DNA of 64,000 nt from Mesorhizobium loti (GCF_003148495.1 NZ_QGGH01000001.1:1570347-1634346), one strand, 5' to 3'. Counted from the first letter of the stretch, positions 35,710 to 45,029 are shown. The notes: a model not told the origin generated them from the letters alone. A program made the numbers and translations.

Positions 35710-35753
35710 GCAATTCCAGGAAAAATGTGAAACGGTTTTCCGTCCGGAATTGC
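35710..35753. repeat. Extragenic palindrome, rhizobial type
   Basis: GCAATTCC (35710-35717) pairs with GGAATTGC (35746-35753), and the inner GGAAAA pairs with TTTTCC. I recognise the core (GTGAAACGGTTTTCCGTCCGG) as typical of dispersed intergenic palindromes in Mesorhizobium genomes. It lies at the left edge of the phage-derived island. Confidence 0.6.
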
Positions 35754-35876
35754 GCCAGATCCAGATCGAAACGCGCGAGCGGCGTTTTCGCTCCGGAGGG
35801 CGCGGCGAGGCTATGCCTTTGCAGATCTTCAGGATCGCCCGGAAAAGCGGTATAGGAATTTTTTCTTAGAGAATCG

Positions 35877-38414
35877 TTGACGGGTGAGGGCAGCTTTGCA
35901 TTCCAGACGCTGAACCCTATCGTTGGAATCAGCGACATAGTGCTCAGCTTCTACCAATCCGACGACATCGTCGGGGATATCCGGGACGCCACGCAAGACA
36001 TCATCGACCAGGCCCAGGCCGCGGCCAATGTCGCGGCCGAGGCGATGACAACGGTGATCGATCCGCAATTCGCCACGCTCGCGGCCGCCCAAGCGTTTTC
36101 CCCGGTGATCGCCCCGACCTACATCCGCACCGCGTTCTACGACAGCCATCAGGTGGCGGGCAGCGGCGCGGTTTATCGGAAGAACGGGACCACGGCTGGG
36201 GATCTGGTGATCACCTTGAGCGATGGCTTGACGCTCGCGGGGTATACGTTGTCAGGCACGCCTCTTGCTTCACAGAAAGGCGCTCGCAAGAATAACTACA
36301 ATGACGATGCGCCAGCCGTGCAGGCGGCGCACGACCTGGCGCTGGGCGGGGTCAGGCTGCCAGCCGGTTCCTACAAAATGGTGCCAGGTTCGGTCTCACC
36401 TTTCACCTTCGGCAATTTCCCTTCGGTGAATGTCTATCGTGCGGTTGCGCTGACTGCGGACAATGTTACTTTCAGTGGCGATGAGGCGGTGTTGCACGGC
36501 GTGAGCCGGGCTAGTGTTATCGCGGCGGATGTCCAGCCGGTCTTCTCGACTGACAAGAACATGACCGTCGGCGCCCGCAAGAACATCACGTTTAATGGTG
36601 TTACCTTCGATCCTGAAAATAATGCCGATGCCACGAACAGCAACCAGCGTTTTGTCTATGCAGTCGGCGTCGACGGACTGAGGTTTCTTGATACCAAGGG
36701 TGGTTCCAGCGGCAGCCGGCGTGGCTACTACGCCCACATCCAGAACAGCAAGAATGTGCAGGTCGACGGGCATAGTCACCAGAAGGTGACGGGCGGTTTC
36801 AATGTTCGCTATGTCGACGGCTTCGTGATGACGAATTTCCTTTTCGAAGATTTCTCGGAAGCGATCGATCTCGACGGCGCCAGCCAACGTGTCGTAATCC
36901 GGAATGGAGTGTTCAAGTCGACCTCGCGCGTGAACCAGTGCATCGACGTCAACGATCAGGTCGACGCTTCGATCGGCGATTTTTCAGTCAACAACGCGGG
37001 AAATATCGTCACCGTAAACTATAAGACGACGACGCCCGATACCTTTGCGGAATATGTTGCAGGCACGATTGTCAGGAATTTCCAGGTCGGGAAGCGCATC
37101 CTTCTGTCAAATATCTCCGGCTCGGCGGCCGGTTCAGCGGCCATTCCGGCTTTTTACATCGGGTGGGATTGGTCGGCAGGGAATCATGCCGGAGCGGCCC
37201 CCGTGCAGGACATTACCCTGCAGAACATTGTGCTCGACGATCACGGCTACTTCGATATTCGCGAGGCGGTCAACCTGAAGCTCAAAGACATTACCTCCTA
37301 CCGGGCACAATGCGGCTTCAACCATGCTGTGAACTGTATTTCGGCCGCGTCGAATGCCGATCAGATCGCCTGGTCTGATCTCGACGTCGATATCGACGGA
37401 CTGCGCATCGAGGCATCTGACAAAGGCGGCCTGAATATTTCGACACCTTCACAGGCAAAGGTTCGTCGGCTGATCACGCGGGGCAACAACACGCTTGGTG
37501 GCACATTTACGGATCTAACAATCACGGGGCTCGCCACTCGCGCCGGACGCGCTTCGGTCGACGAGTGCGATATCGGCGGCAATGTGGTGCTGAACGGCGA
37601 CAGCACCGCCGTAGCGGCTTGGGCTGGTGACACGATCTACAAGCGCAACGCTATTGTTACCAACGGTGGGAATTTCTATCGCGCGACAGCGGAGGGGAAA
37701 TCAGCAAGCAGCGGCGGGCCAACCGGAACGGCTCTTTCTGTCACAGATGACGGTTCGGCATCGATTGCCGTGTGGGCGGCGTCGACGGCTTACGCTGTGG
37801 ATGCAGTACGATCGAGCGGTGGCGCGTATTTCATCTGCGTGACGGCAGGCACTTCGGCGGTCGCAGGTGGTCCGGCTGGGACGGATCATCGGATCGCCGA
37901 TGGCACCGTGGTTTGGCGGCCATTTGGCGGCGCGGTGAAGTGGGAATATCTACTTTATCCGTATTCTCTTAGATGGGGGAAAAACAATCATGTCAGGGGA
38001 ACGGTTACACTCCAAGGTGACGCGCAAAAGTACATATTCGGCGAAAGCATCGCCGCTCAACTCGGCGATTACGCTGCAACCGGGTTGATAAACAAGAGCA
38101 TGTTCGTAGCGCGTCGCCGTGGCCGGATTGTTCGAGCCAGCTACCAAGTGACTGCCGATGCGACCGCCGATGCGGCCAATTACAGGAACCTGATTTTGCG
38201 ACGCCTCCGGGCAGGTGCTTCGGCAAACGTGTCGACCATTGATACCAGCGCAACAGGGCTGACTGCCTTCGTCATGCGCGACGGCGCTGTTACTGCCAAC
38301 TCGGCTGGCGCTGACCTGGAGCCGGGCGACATCATATTCGTCAACTCGAACTCAGCCGGCACAGGCAGGGCTCTGACGGGACTTGGCGTGACAGTTGAGT
38401 TCATTGAGTTTTGA
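35877..38414 (+). CDS. Phage-type tailspike with right-handed beta-helix
   Basis: The 845-residue protein has a helical N-terminus (IDQAQAAANVAAEA) and an adaptor with APTYIRTAFYD. A beta-helix domain (about residues 140-560; VRLPAGSYKMVP, VTFSGDEAVLHG, FEDFSEAIDLDGASQRVVIRNGVF) resembles pectate-lyase-fold polysaccharide depolymerases. Two tandem carbohydrate-binding-like repeats follow (AWAGDTIYKRNAIV and VWAASTAYAVDAV, each ending in a GGP-T/A-GT turn), then a C-terminal trimer-type domain. The start is uncertain: TTG 35877 lacks a good ribosome site, and an in-frame stop lies at 35853. It probably binds or cleaves surface polysaccharide. Confidence 0.75.
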   Translation: MTGEGSFAFQTLNPIVGISDIVLSFYQSDDIVGDIRDATQDIIDQAQAAANVAAEAMTTVIDPQFATLAAAQAFSPVIAPTYIRTAFYDSHQVAGSGAVYRKNGTTAGDLVITLSDGLTLAGYTLSGTPLASQKGARKNNYNDDAPAVQAAHDLALGGVRLPAGSYKMVPGSVSPFTFGNFPSVNVYRAVALTADNVTFSGDEAVLHGVSRASVIAADVQPVFSTDKNMTVGARKNITFNGVTFDPENNADATNSNQRFVYAVGVDGLRFLDTKGGSSGSRRGYYAHIQNSKNVQVDGHSHQKVTGGFNVRYVDGFVMTNFLFEDFSEAIDLDGASQRVVIRNGVFKSTSRVNQCIDVNDQVDASIGDFSVNNAGNIVTVNYKTTTPDTFAEYVAGTIVRNFQVGKRILLSNISGSAAGSAAIPAFYIGWDWSAGNHAGAAPVQDITLQNIVLDDHGYFDIREAVNLKLKDITSYRAQCGFNHAVNCISAASNADQIAWSDLDVDIDGLRIEASDKGGLNISTPSQAKVRRLITRGNNTLGGTFTDLTITGLATRAGRASVDECDIGGNVVLNGDSTAVAAWAGDTIYKRNAIVTNGGNFYRATAEGKSASSGGPTGTALSVTDDGSASIAVWAASTAYAVDAVRSSGGAYFICVTAGTSAVAGGPAGTDHRIADGTVVWRPFGGAVKWEYLLYPYSLRWGKNNHVRGTVTLQGDAQKYIFGESIAAQLGDYAATGLINKSMFVARRRGRIVRASYQVTADATADAANYRNLILRRLRAGASANVSTIDTSATGLTAFVMRDGAVTANSAGADLEPGDIIFVNSNSAGTGRALTGLGVTVEFIEF

Positions 38415-38635
38415 GCCGCAATCGGGACCGCCCTCGGCAAGCATCGGAGGTGCTTTCAACGTTGATCGGCGGGCAGCGTGAGTCGCGATCACTGCGGAAA
38501 ATGAGGACCATGTCTAGCGAGCCCACGTGGCGCTGGCCGGCAACTTTATTTGGAGGGCGTCAGCATTTTGCGTTTCGTATGATAATAATGAAGGGTGCTA
38601 TTGCACCTGTCGCCAAGAATCAAAGAGGCGTTCGA

Positions 38636-39646
38636 ATGCGGTCCATTCGCCAACTCTGGTTCCCCACGTTGGTCTTTCTAGCCCCGGTGCTCTTCTTCGC
38701 GGCTTCTCGAACCGACTATGCGAATTATGTCTCATATGCTTTGGAAGGCGATATTGTCGCCTACTCGAGAGATTTCGCCTATGCGACCAGGGCAACGTTC
38801 CTAGTCTATATGACGGCTGTGGCGCACGAGCCCGTATTCATCGCCATGCATTGGATATACGCCAACCTGGGGTTTTCTATCTCTGACAGCATGCTAGCCA
38901 ACAGCATGGTCATGGTTTCAGTCTACTATCTTTACTCGGTCAGACAAAGCGATAGCGTAGTGCTAGGTGCGATATCGACTGTCGGCCTAATCATGCTGCC
39001 ATGGTTCGAGCAACTGGGCCAAAACACGTTGCGTCAAGGGTTTTCGCTTATCTTCATTCTCGCATTCTTCCTAGCGATCAATGACGGCAAGAAGTACCGA
39101 GCAATTTTCTTTGCCGCCTTGGCGATTGGTAGTCACTATAGCGCTATTCTATTCGTTGCAATCTATGTCTTGGCAGATTTTGTTCCTCGCTCAGGAAAAT
39201 TTATCGTTGGCGTAGTTTCCTTGATTTTCGCGGGCTACATTACCAACTCCATCTCTGGTATTTCCAATATAATAATCGGCCCGATTTTGGCGCAGGTAGG
39301 TCTGTACACTCAGTACTCTTCCGACGTGTTTATGAGTTATCGGGTAGGGTTTAAGGCTTTGTTTTTTGCCTATTCGCTAGTTCAATGCGTCGCAAGTGTC
39401 TTGTTGATCAAGAGGGCGGCAAAGAAGTCAGATGAGCGCTTGGGAAAATATTGTATCCTCATGACCGTTATCTACATGTTGGCGAGCGGACTACCTTACT
39501 ACAACCGGGTCGCCATGATGCCGATGCTTTTGCTCCCGGTGGTGCTCGTGACGCTGTATGCTCGTATAACCGCGCCGCGCCGTTTTTTTCGGCGCACCGA
39601 TCCCAGTACTGAAACTCGCTCGTCCAGCCGCTGGCAAGGCGCCTAA
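38636..39646 (+). CDS. EpsG/Wzy-like polysaccharide polymerase
   Basis: The 336-residue protein has about ten membrane helices. Its central motif, QNTLRQGFSLIFILAFFLA followed by KYRAIFFAALAIGSHYSAILF, is typical of the EpsG family of O-antigen or exopolysaccharide polymerases. Base composition is clearly more AT-rich than its neighbours, a sign of separate origin. ATG 38636 follows AGAGG. Between a tailspike and an endolysin it is a candidate serotype-conversion gene: it would alter the host surface polysaccharide that the spike recognises. Confidence 0.75.
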   Translation: MRSIRQLWFPTLVFLAPVLFFAASRTDYANYVSYALEGDIVAYSRDFAYATRATFLVYMTAVAHEPVFIAMHWIYANLGFSISDSMLANSMVMVSVYYLYSVRQSDSVVLGAISTVGLIMLPWFEQLGQNTLRQGFSLIFILAFFLAINDGKKYRAIFFAALAIGSHYSAILFVAIYVLADFVPRSGKFIVGVVSLIFAGYITNSISGISNIIIGPILAQVGLYTQYSSDVFMSYRVGFKALFFAYSLVQCVASVLLIKRAAKKSDERLGKYCILMTVIYMLASGLPYYNRVAMMPMLLLPVVLVTLYARITAPRRFFRRTDPSTETRSSSRWQGA

Positions 39647-39821
39647 CTCATATCCACGGCTTGCCCGGTTTGGGCCCTTCATCGGCTCGGAGTTCTTGCC
39701 TTGATCATCATTTGAGCATCGCTCTGCGCATCGACTGACGTGCCGCGTGCGGTCTTCTCGTCTCCTCGATCGTGAAATTCCTCGTCGCCCCTGCCGACCA
39801 ATCTTCAAAGGAACCATCACC

Positions 39822-40541
39822 ATGGACCGCAACTTCGCGCGGGCGCTTGCGCTTGTTCTCAAATCGGAAGGCGGCTGGTCGGACAATCCGGCCGATCCCG
39901 GCGGCGCCACCATGAAGGGGGTGACGCTCGCCAATTTCCGTCGCTACGTGAAGGCCGACGCGACAAAGGCGGACCTGCGCGGGATCAGCGACGCACAGGT
40001 CGCCGCGATCTACCGCCGTTTCTACTGGGACGCAGTGCTCGGCACCGAGCTACCCGATGGTGTCGACTATGCCATTTTCGATTTCGCGGTGAACAGCGGG
40101 CCTGGCCGGGCGGCGAAATATTTGCAGGCGGCCGTGGGCGTTGCCCAGGACGGCCGGATCGGACCGGCGACCCTCGCAGCAGCCAAGGCAAAGCCGGCCG
40201 GTGTCATCATCGATGCGCTTTGCGATGCGCGGCTGACGTTTCTCCAACGGCTGCCGACATGGAAAACCTTCGGCCGAGGTTGGTCCGATCGCGTCAGATC
40301 GGTGCGGGTTCAGGCCTTGCTGATGTCGGCGCAACGCCCGGCGGCACCGGGGGCCGCGCCGGCGCCGCAGCCGGCCAGGGTCGAAACATCAACTGGTGGG
40401 GCGCCGACGGTCCAGCCCATGCCGCCGGCACCGCCACCCGGCGGCAAGACGGCTGCCGTGGCCGGCATCCTCGTCCTCATCGCCGGAGCGCTCGTGGCCT
40501 TCTGCCATCACGTCACCGGGTTTTTCGGGAGCCTCTTTTGA
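39822..40541 (+). CDS. Endolysin, glycoside hydrolase family 108, with C-terminal membrane helix
   Basis: The 239-residue enzyme has the GH108 start (ALALVLKSEGGWSDNPADPGGATMKGVT, Glu as acid/base) and a peptidoglycan-binding region (YLQAAVGVAQDGRIGPATLAAA). A proline-rich linker and one membrane helix (AAVAGILVLIAGALVAFC) follow. It would cleave the glycan strands of peptidoglycan. The C-terminal anchor is unusual. Its stop overlaps the next start (TGATG), so the lysis genes are coupled. Confidence 0.88.
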   Translation: MDRNFARALALVLKSEGGWSDNPADPGGATMKGVTLANFRRYVKADATKADLRGISDAQVAAIYRRFYWDAVLGTELPDGVDYAIFDFAVNSGPGRAAKYLQAAVGVAQDGRIGPATLAAAKAKPAGVIIDALCDARLTFLQRLPTWKTFGRGWSDRVRSVRVQALLMSAQRPAAPGAAPAPQPARVETSTGGAPTVQPMPPAPPPGGKTAAVAGILVLIAGALVAFCHHVTGFFGSLF

Positions 40542-40765
40542 TGACATGGTTCAACACCAACGCGCTGCACAATCTTCTCAACACGCTGATCGCGATCATC
40601 TGCGGCGGCGCCCTGGCCGGCTTCGACTGGACGATGTTCGGGGTCAGCGACCGCACTGCGCTTCAGATCAGCGGCGCCATTGCGCTGGCCAAGATCATCA
40701 TCAACGCCGTTCGCGACGGGCCGGCGGGCATGGTCGCGCCACCGCCACCGGCAGAGGAGCAGTAA
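40541..40765 (+). CDS. Holin-like small membrane protein
   Basis: The 74-residue protein has two hydrophobic segments (LHNLLNTLIAIICGGALAGFDW and TALQISGAIALAKIIINAV) and starts on the endolysin stop. Position and size suit a class II holin that lets the endolysin reach the wall, but the sequence alone does not prove it. Confidence 0.6.
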   Translation: MTWFNTNALHNLLNTLIAIICGGALAGFDWTMFGVSDRTALQISGAIALAKIIINAVRDGPAGMVAPPPPAEEQ

Positions 40766-40766
40766 G

Positions 40767-40874
40767 ATGGAAGGTCTCCAACAACTCGTCATCGCTTGGC
40801 TTGAAGTGTTCAAGCCATATTGCATCGGCTTTTCGATTGGTGTGTCCGTTTGCATCATAGTGAGGCATCTATGA
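40767..40874 (+). CDS. 35-residue membrane peptide in the lysis cassette
   Basis: ATG 40767 follows GAGGAG. The product has a single membrane helix (YCIGFSIGVSVCIIV). It overlaps the next gene by four bases, and this coupling on both sides supports real translation. It could be an antiholin or pinholin-like part. Confidence 0.55.
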   Translation: MEGLQQLVIAWLEVFKPYCIGFSIGVSVCIIVRHL

Positions 40875-41110
40875 CCGCGCTCATCGCCTTTCTGCTCGAG
40901 CATGCAGGGATAGCCATCGCGGCTCTTGGTGCCATCGCCACCGTTGTTGCGGCAGGGTGGGGCAATCTGCGAGGCGCGAAGCGAGAGCGGGACAAGCAGG
41001 CTCTGAAAGATGCTGCTGCTGCAACCGAAGCCCAGAAGATCGACGACGCCGTCGCCGGGCGGACGCCGGACGACAACCGGGGGAGGCTGGGCAGATGGTC
41101 AAGATCATAG
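40871..41110 (+). CDS. Inner-membrane spanin-like protein (Rz type)
   Basis: The 79-residue protein has an N-terminal helix (AFLLEHAGIAIAALGAIATVVAAGW) and a charged, coiled tail (RGAKRERDKQALKDAAAATEAQKIDDAV), the layout of inner-membrane spanins. The overlap with the lipoprotein gene at 41095 in another frame is the classic Rz/Rz1 arrangement for disrupting the outer membrane. Confidence 0.65.
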   Translation: MTALIAFLLEHAGIAIAALGAIATVVAAGWGNLRGAKRERDKQALKDAAAATEAQKIDDAVAGRTPDDNRGRLGRWSRS

Positions 41111-41280
41111 TGCTCTCGCTCACGCTGGCCGGCTGCACAACATCAGGCGGGTCGTTCTGCGCGGCCGGGCATCCCATCCGGCCGACACGGGCAGAGGTGG
41201 CGACCCTTTCCGGGACGTCGGTGGCGGCGATCCTGGCTCACAACGAAAAGGGCCAGACGCTCTGTGGATGGAGGCCGTGA
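41095..41280 (+). CDS. Outer-membrane spanin-like lipoprotein (Rz1 type)
   Basis: The 61-residue product has a lipoprotein signal with lipobox LAGC (VKIIVLSLTLAGCTTSGG). Its start lies inside the Rz-like gene in a different frame. The mature part is short with two Cys (SFCAAG and TLCGWRP). The stop overlaps the next start (TGATG). Confidence 0.65.
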   Translation: MVKIIVLSLTLAGCTTSGGSFCAAGHPIRPTRAEVATLSGTSVAAILAHNEKGQTLCGWRP

Positions 41281-41603
41281 TGCACGATCTTTTCGACCTG
41301 CTTGGCATCAAGGGGCCGGTCGTGGCGGCTGGCCTTGCCGGCGGTGTTCTGCGGGCGCTGTCGCGGCATCGCTATAAGCTGCGCGAAATGGTGGCCTCGC
41401 CGATCTGCGGCGCGCTGGCAGCGGCTTACCTGACGCTGCCGGTGGTGTCCTACGCCAGGATCACCGGCTTGCCGATGCCTGACCTGGCCGACGATACCAC
41501 CACGCTGGCCGCCGCCTTCCTGATTGGCGTCTGCGCCATGTGGATTTCGGACGTCCTGTTCGAGTTTGTGGTGCGCAGGTTCAAGCCCGCGCCGGAGGAG
41601 TAG
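41280..41603 (+). CDS. Small phage-associated membrane protein
   Basis: The 107-residue protein has about three hydrophobic segments (GPVVAAGLAGGVLRAL, ICGALAAAYLTLPVV, LAAAFLIGVCAMWISDVLFEFVV). It is the last gene of the coupled lysis cassette and is followed by a terminator at 41685. It may be a second holin. Confidence 0.6.
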   Translation: MHDLFDLLGIKGPVVAAGLAGGVLRALSRHRYKLREMVASPICGALAAAYLTLPVVSYARITGLPMPDLADDTTTLAAAFLIGVCAMWISDVLFEFVVRRFKPAPEE

Positions 41604-41684
41604 CTGCTGTCTCCGGTTGGCGACTGCTTGGTAGAACTACCGAGGCACGTTCTCGCGCGACACTCGAACCGTCGAAGATAACCC

Positions 41685-41721
41685 AAAATAGCCCGTTCCG
41701 GTTCGCCGGGCGGGCTATTTT
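41685..41721 (+). terminator. Terminator closing the phage-derived island
   Basis: AAAATAGCCCG (41685-41695) pairs with CGGGCTATTTT (41711-41721), giving a strong stem ending in T. It also serves as the downstream end of the minus-strand gene at 41738. Confidence 0.8.
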
Positions 41722-41737
41722 CTGCGTTTTGGCCTGA

Positions 41738-42445
41738 TCAAGCCAGGATATTGACGGCGCGCGCCGCGACTAGGGCGATGGTCAGCAGCGAGATCATGGC
41801 CTCGGCCATCATCAGCAGCTTGGCGCGTTGGGAGAGTGGCAAGGTATCGGTCGGCGAGAAGGCTGTCGCATTGGTGAAGGCGAGGAAGAAATAGTCGACG
41901 AAGCCGGGCAGCCAATCGCGAAGCTCACGGTCGTTCAGCGTCATCTGCGCAAACAGGAAATCGGCCTGCGCAAGCTTGACGAGGCCGCAGGTCGGCGGCC
42001 CGCCGCGGTCGGTGCTCCAGAACCACAAGGCAAAGACGATGACGTTTGTGACCCAGATGTTGAGGGCGTCGATCAGCAGCGTCGTGCCGCTGTTGCCGGC
42101 ATGGCCCTCCAGCAAGGCACGCACCAGCAAGACCAACGAACCGCAATTCATGACGCTGATGATGGCGGTCATGGTTAGGGCGGTCCTGCGGATCATCACG
42201 CGAAACTGGCCGATCGCATGCCACTCGTGATCCTCGACCGCCTTTCGGGTGGCGGCCTGGGTCCAGGCCGTGGCCACCGACAAGGGCAGCAGCAGGGCGG
42301 CCTCCAGCGCCGGGGCCAGCCAGCGTGGCCCGAATGAGAGGTTGTTGATGACCAGAAGCTGCAGGCAGATGATGACCAGAACGGCCGCGCGCGCCATCCA
42401 GAAGTCGAGCGCACGGTAGTGGATGACGGCATGGTGGTGGCGCAT
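41738..42445 (-). CDS. Membrane protein with a degenerate ion-channel-like pore segment
   Basis: The 235-residue protein has about five membrane helices. The end, VDYFFLAFTNATAFSPTDTLPLSQRAKLLMMAEAMISLLTIALVAARAVNIL, has the pore-loop plus last-helix shape of two-helix potassium channels. The filter reads NATAFSPTD rather than TVGYG, so selective potassium transport is unlikely. The 278 bases upstream hold no feature I can support. Confidence 0.65.
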   Translation of the reverse strand: MRHHHAVIHYRALDFWMARAAVLVIICLQLLVINNLSFGPRWLAPALEAALLLPLSVATAWTQAATRKAVEDHEWHAIGQFRVMIRRTALTMTAIISVMNCGSLVLLVRALLEGHAGNSGTTLLIDALNIWVTNVIVFALWFWSTDRGGPPTCGLVKLAQADFLFAQMTLNDRELRDWLPGFVDYFFLAFTNATAFSPTDTLPLSQRAKLLMMAEAMISLLTIALVAARAVNILA

Positions 42446-42723
42446 TTTGAATCCTGGATGCTTGTTGGTGGGGGACCGGGGGCCCGGTCAGGCGCAAACG
42501 ACGCCTGCCGCGATCACGGCCAATGCGCCATGCTTGGCATGTTCGAGGTGCCGCAGGAGGGCGTTTTCCATTGTCGTCTTGCTTGCATGTGAGGGGAGAG
42601 GCAGCATCGTGAGGCGAAACTCTGCCTCAATCTTGGTTTTGCAATGGTCGTTTAGGTATACATTTTCGTAAGCTTTGAGTTCTGGGCTGTTCGAAAAACC
42701 GTCCGATGTGATTTACCCACCGC

Positions 42724-44292
42724 ATGACGCGAATCGATGAACCCATGAACGGCTGGCTGCCGGTCGGCAGTTCTGTTCCAGGCGACTGGCGCCAGTCGTC
42801 GATCTGGTCGGATCTGCCCCGTTATCCGGAAGCTGTTCTGGCAATTTTATGCCTGACGCAGATCCTGTGTTGGACCGTGATGCCGGCACTTGTCGACGCC
42901 GCCCCGCCCGGCGATGTCGTCGAGGGCTTCATGTGGGGTCGCGAATGGGTGCTGTTGACCTACAAGCATCCGCAGCTTCCCGGCTGGCTGCTCGAGACCA
43001 GCCATCTTCTGACCGGATCGTTCCGCTGGCCGCAATATCTGCTTGCCCAGTTCGTCGTCTCGGCGACCTTTATCTTCGTCTACCTGCTGGCCCGCGACAT
43101 GCTCGGGAGAACGCGCGCGCTGGCCGCCGTGCTTTTGATGCCGTCGTTGTATTTCTTCGGCTGGCCCACTCCGCAGTTCAATCATGACTACGCGCAGATG
43201 CCCTTCTGGGCCGCCATCTGCTGGCTGCTGTGGCGTGCAAGCCGTGGCGGCGGGCCGGGCTGGTGGCTGGCGCTCGGCTTGGTGTCCGGCGTCGGCCTCT
43301 ATGCCAAATTTTCCACCGGGCTGCTGTTGCTCTTCGGCGCGATTTGGCTGTTGTCGGACACACGGGCACGCAGTCGGCTGGCCACGCCCTGGCCATGGCT
43401 TGGGCTGGCGGGTTTCATCGCTGTCGCAGCGCCGCTGGCCGTCGAGCTCTACCGCATGGATTTCCTGCCGCTGACCTATGCCGCTTGGCGCGATCAGTGG
43501 GTGCTAGCCCATCGCTCCCGCTTTTATTATATCAGCGTCCAGATAGCCGGGCTCTGCGGCTTCGTTCTGGTGCTGGCGATATCGGGGCTGTTGCGGCGCT
43601 CGCCCGCGCCGGAAGAGCCCGTCGGGCGCGGCACGCTGGTCTATGTCGTGTGGATGGGGCTTGGCCCGGCGGTCCTCGTCATGGTGGCTTCGCTGTTCAC
43701 CGGCGCCGGCGAGGCCTGGGGCGCGCCGATGTACAATCTTGTCGGCGTTGTGGCGATTGCCTTGCTGGGTCATCGGCTCGGCGCCGTCGAGATGCGACGG
43801 CTGGCGATCTGCGCGTTTGTCTGCATTATCGGCATGTCTGGTGCATATGCGGGTATCCGCTGGACGAGCTGCAATTTGCGCGGCCGGATGGATGCCGTGT
43901 GCTGGCCGGCCCAGCAGATCTCGGATGAGGCCGAGGCCGTCTGGCACACGGCGGTGCCCGGTCGGCTCGACATCGTCGGCGGCGATACCCGTATCGCGTT
44001 GCTGGCGGGCCTGAATGCCTATGACAAGCCGTCGATCTTCACCGAGCTCGATATGCGGCTCGCCCCCTGGATCACCAGCCAGCGGCTGCGCGACCACGGC
44101 ATACTCCTGGTCTGGCCTGGGCGCGGCGTGCCACCTCGGCTGCAGCCGTGGCTGGACAACATCCCGGTCAAGACCGTTCTTTTCAGCTGGTCGCTCAAGG
44201 CGCCGCCGGTGGCGATCAGTTTTGCCGCCGTTCCGCCCGGCGTGAGGCAGTTGCCGGGTGTGATCGACAGCCTCGCCCGGCCGAGCAACTGA
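42724..44292 (+). CDS. Glycosyltransferase family 39 (PMT/ArnT-like) membrane protein
   Basis: The 522-residue protein has about eleven membrane helices. Its first periplasmic loop carries acidic residues ([43 protein letters not shown]), followed by [19 protein letters not shown] and [20 protein letters not shown]. This matches lipid-linked-sugar transferases that modify lipid A or glycans in the periplasm. It is a single gene next to a phage island carrying a surface polysaccharide polymerase. The acceptor is unknown. Confidence 0.85.
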   Translation: MTRIDEPMNGWLPVGSSVPGDWRQSSIWSDLPRYPEAVLAILCLTQILCWTVMPALVDAAPPGDVVEGFMWGREWVLLTYKHPQLPGWLLETSHLLTGSFRWPQYLLAQFVVSATFIFVYLLARDMLGRTRALAAVLLMPSLYFFGWPTPQFNHDYAQMPFWAAICWLLWRASRGGGPGWWLALGLVSGVGLYAKFSTGLLLLFGAIWLLSDTRARSRLATPWPWLGLAGFIAVAAPLAVELYRMDFLPLTYAAWRDQWVLAHRSRFYYISVQIAGLCGFVLVLAISGLLRRSPAPEEPVGRGTLVYVVWMGLGPAVLVMVASLFTGAGEAWGAPMYNLVGVVAIALLGHRLGAVEMRRLAICAFVCIIGMSGAYAGIRWTSCNLRGRMDAVCWPAQQISDEAEAVWHTAVPGRLDIVGGDTRIALLAGLNAYDKPSIFTELDMRLAPWITSQRLRDHGILLVWPGRGVPPRLQPWLDNIPVKTVLFSWSLKAPPVAISFAAVPPGVRQLPGVIDSLARPSN

Positions 44293-44374
44293 AGCAGATC
44301 AGCCGGTCCGCTGGACGAAGCAGGTGAGAATACCCATTTATGGGGAGATCAACTTGCTTTTGAGGAGACGTGAT

Positions 44375-44893
44375 ATGGCGACTTCGACCGAACGCGCAGT
44401 CCTTGCGGGCGGCTGCTTCTGGGGTATGCAAGATTTGATACGGCGCTATCCCGGCGTCATCTCCACCCGTGTCGGCTACAGCGGCGGCGACGTGGCCAAC
44501 GCCACCTATCGCAACCATGGCAGCCATGCCGAAGCCATCGAGATCAATTTCGATCCGGCCATCATAAGCTATCGCACGCTGCTGGAGCGCTTTTTCCAGA
44601 TCCACGATCCGACGACCCGCAACCGGCAGGGCAACGACGTCGGGATGAGCTATCGCTCCGCGATCTACTACACCAGCGATCAACAGAAGCGCGTCGCCGA
44701 GGACACCATCGCCGACGTCGATGCCTCGGGTCTGTGGCCGGGCAAGGTCGTCACCGAAGTCGCGCCGGCCGGTCCCTTCTGGGAAGCCGAGCCTGAGCAT
44801 CAGGACTATCTGGAGAAATACCCCAACGGCTACACCTGCCACTTCGTCAGGCCAGGCTGGAAGCTGCCGGTTCGTGAGAAGGCTGTTTCGTAG
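44375..44893 (+). CDS. msrA: Peptide methionine sulfoxide reductase MsrA
   Basis: The 172-residue enzyme reduces methionine-S-sulfoxide in proteins. It has the active-site motif [12 protein letters not shown] near the start, then [28 protein letters not shown] and [27 protein letters not shown], all standard MsrA marks. The start ATG 44375 follows TGAGGAG. The C-terminus lacks the usual CGYHCHG tail; YTCHFV may carry the resolving Cys. Confidence 0.92.
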   Translation: MATSTERAVLAGGCFWGMQDLIRRYPGVISTRVGYSGGDVANATYRNHGSHAEAIEINFDPAIISYRTLLERFFQIHDPTTRNRQGNDVGMSYRSAIYYTSDQQKRVAEDTIADVDASGLWPGKVVTEVAPAGPFWEAEPEHQDYLEKYPNGYTCHFVRPGWKLPVREKAVS

Positions 44894-45000
44894 GGTTCGG
44901 AGCCGCCATGCATTGCCGCTCGACGAGGTCGTCGAGCGGCGCATCGTACATCCCAAACACCTTCAGTCAGCGCGCCTTGTCGCGTCCCCCAAGTTCAAGC

Positions 45001-45029
45001 GTTATAAGAAAATTGCGAAACCTTATAAC
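45001..45029. promoter_or_regulatory. Perfect 8-base inverted repeat between convergent genes
   Basis: GTTATAAG (45001-45008) and CTTATAAC (45022-45029) are exact complements separated by 13 AT-rich bases. The site lies between the convergent msrA and SDR genes, where no start codon needs an operator. It may mark a small RNA promoter or be a relict. Confidence 0.4.

Noticed and set aside
35710..41721. Intact prophage
   Set aside because: No integrase, repressor, terminase, portal, capsid or tail assembly gene is present, only a spike, a polymerase and lysis genes.
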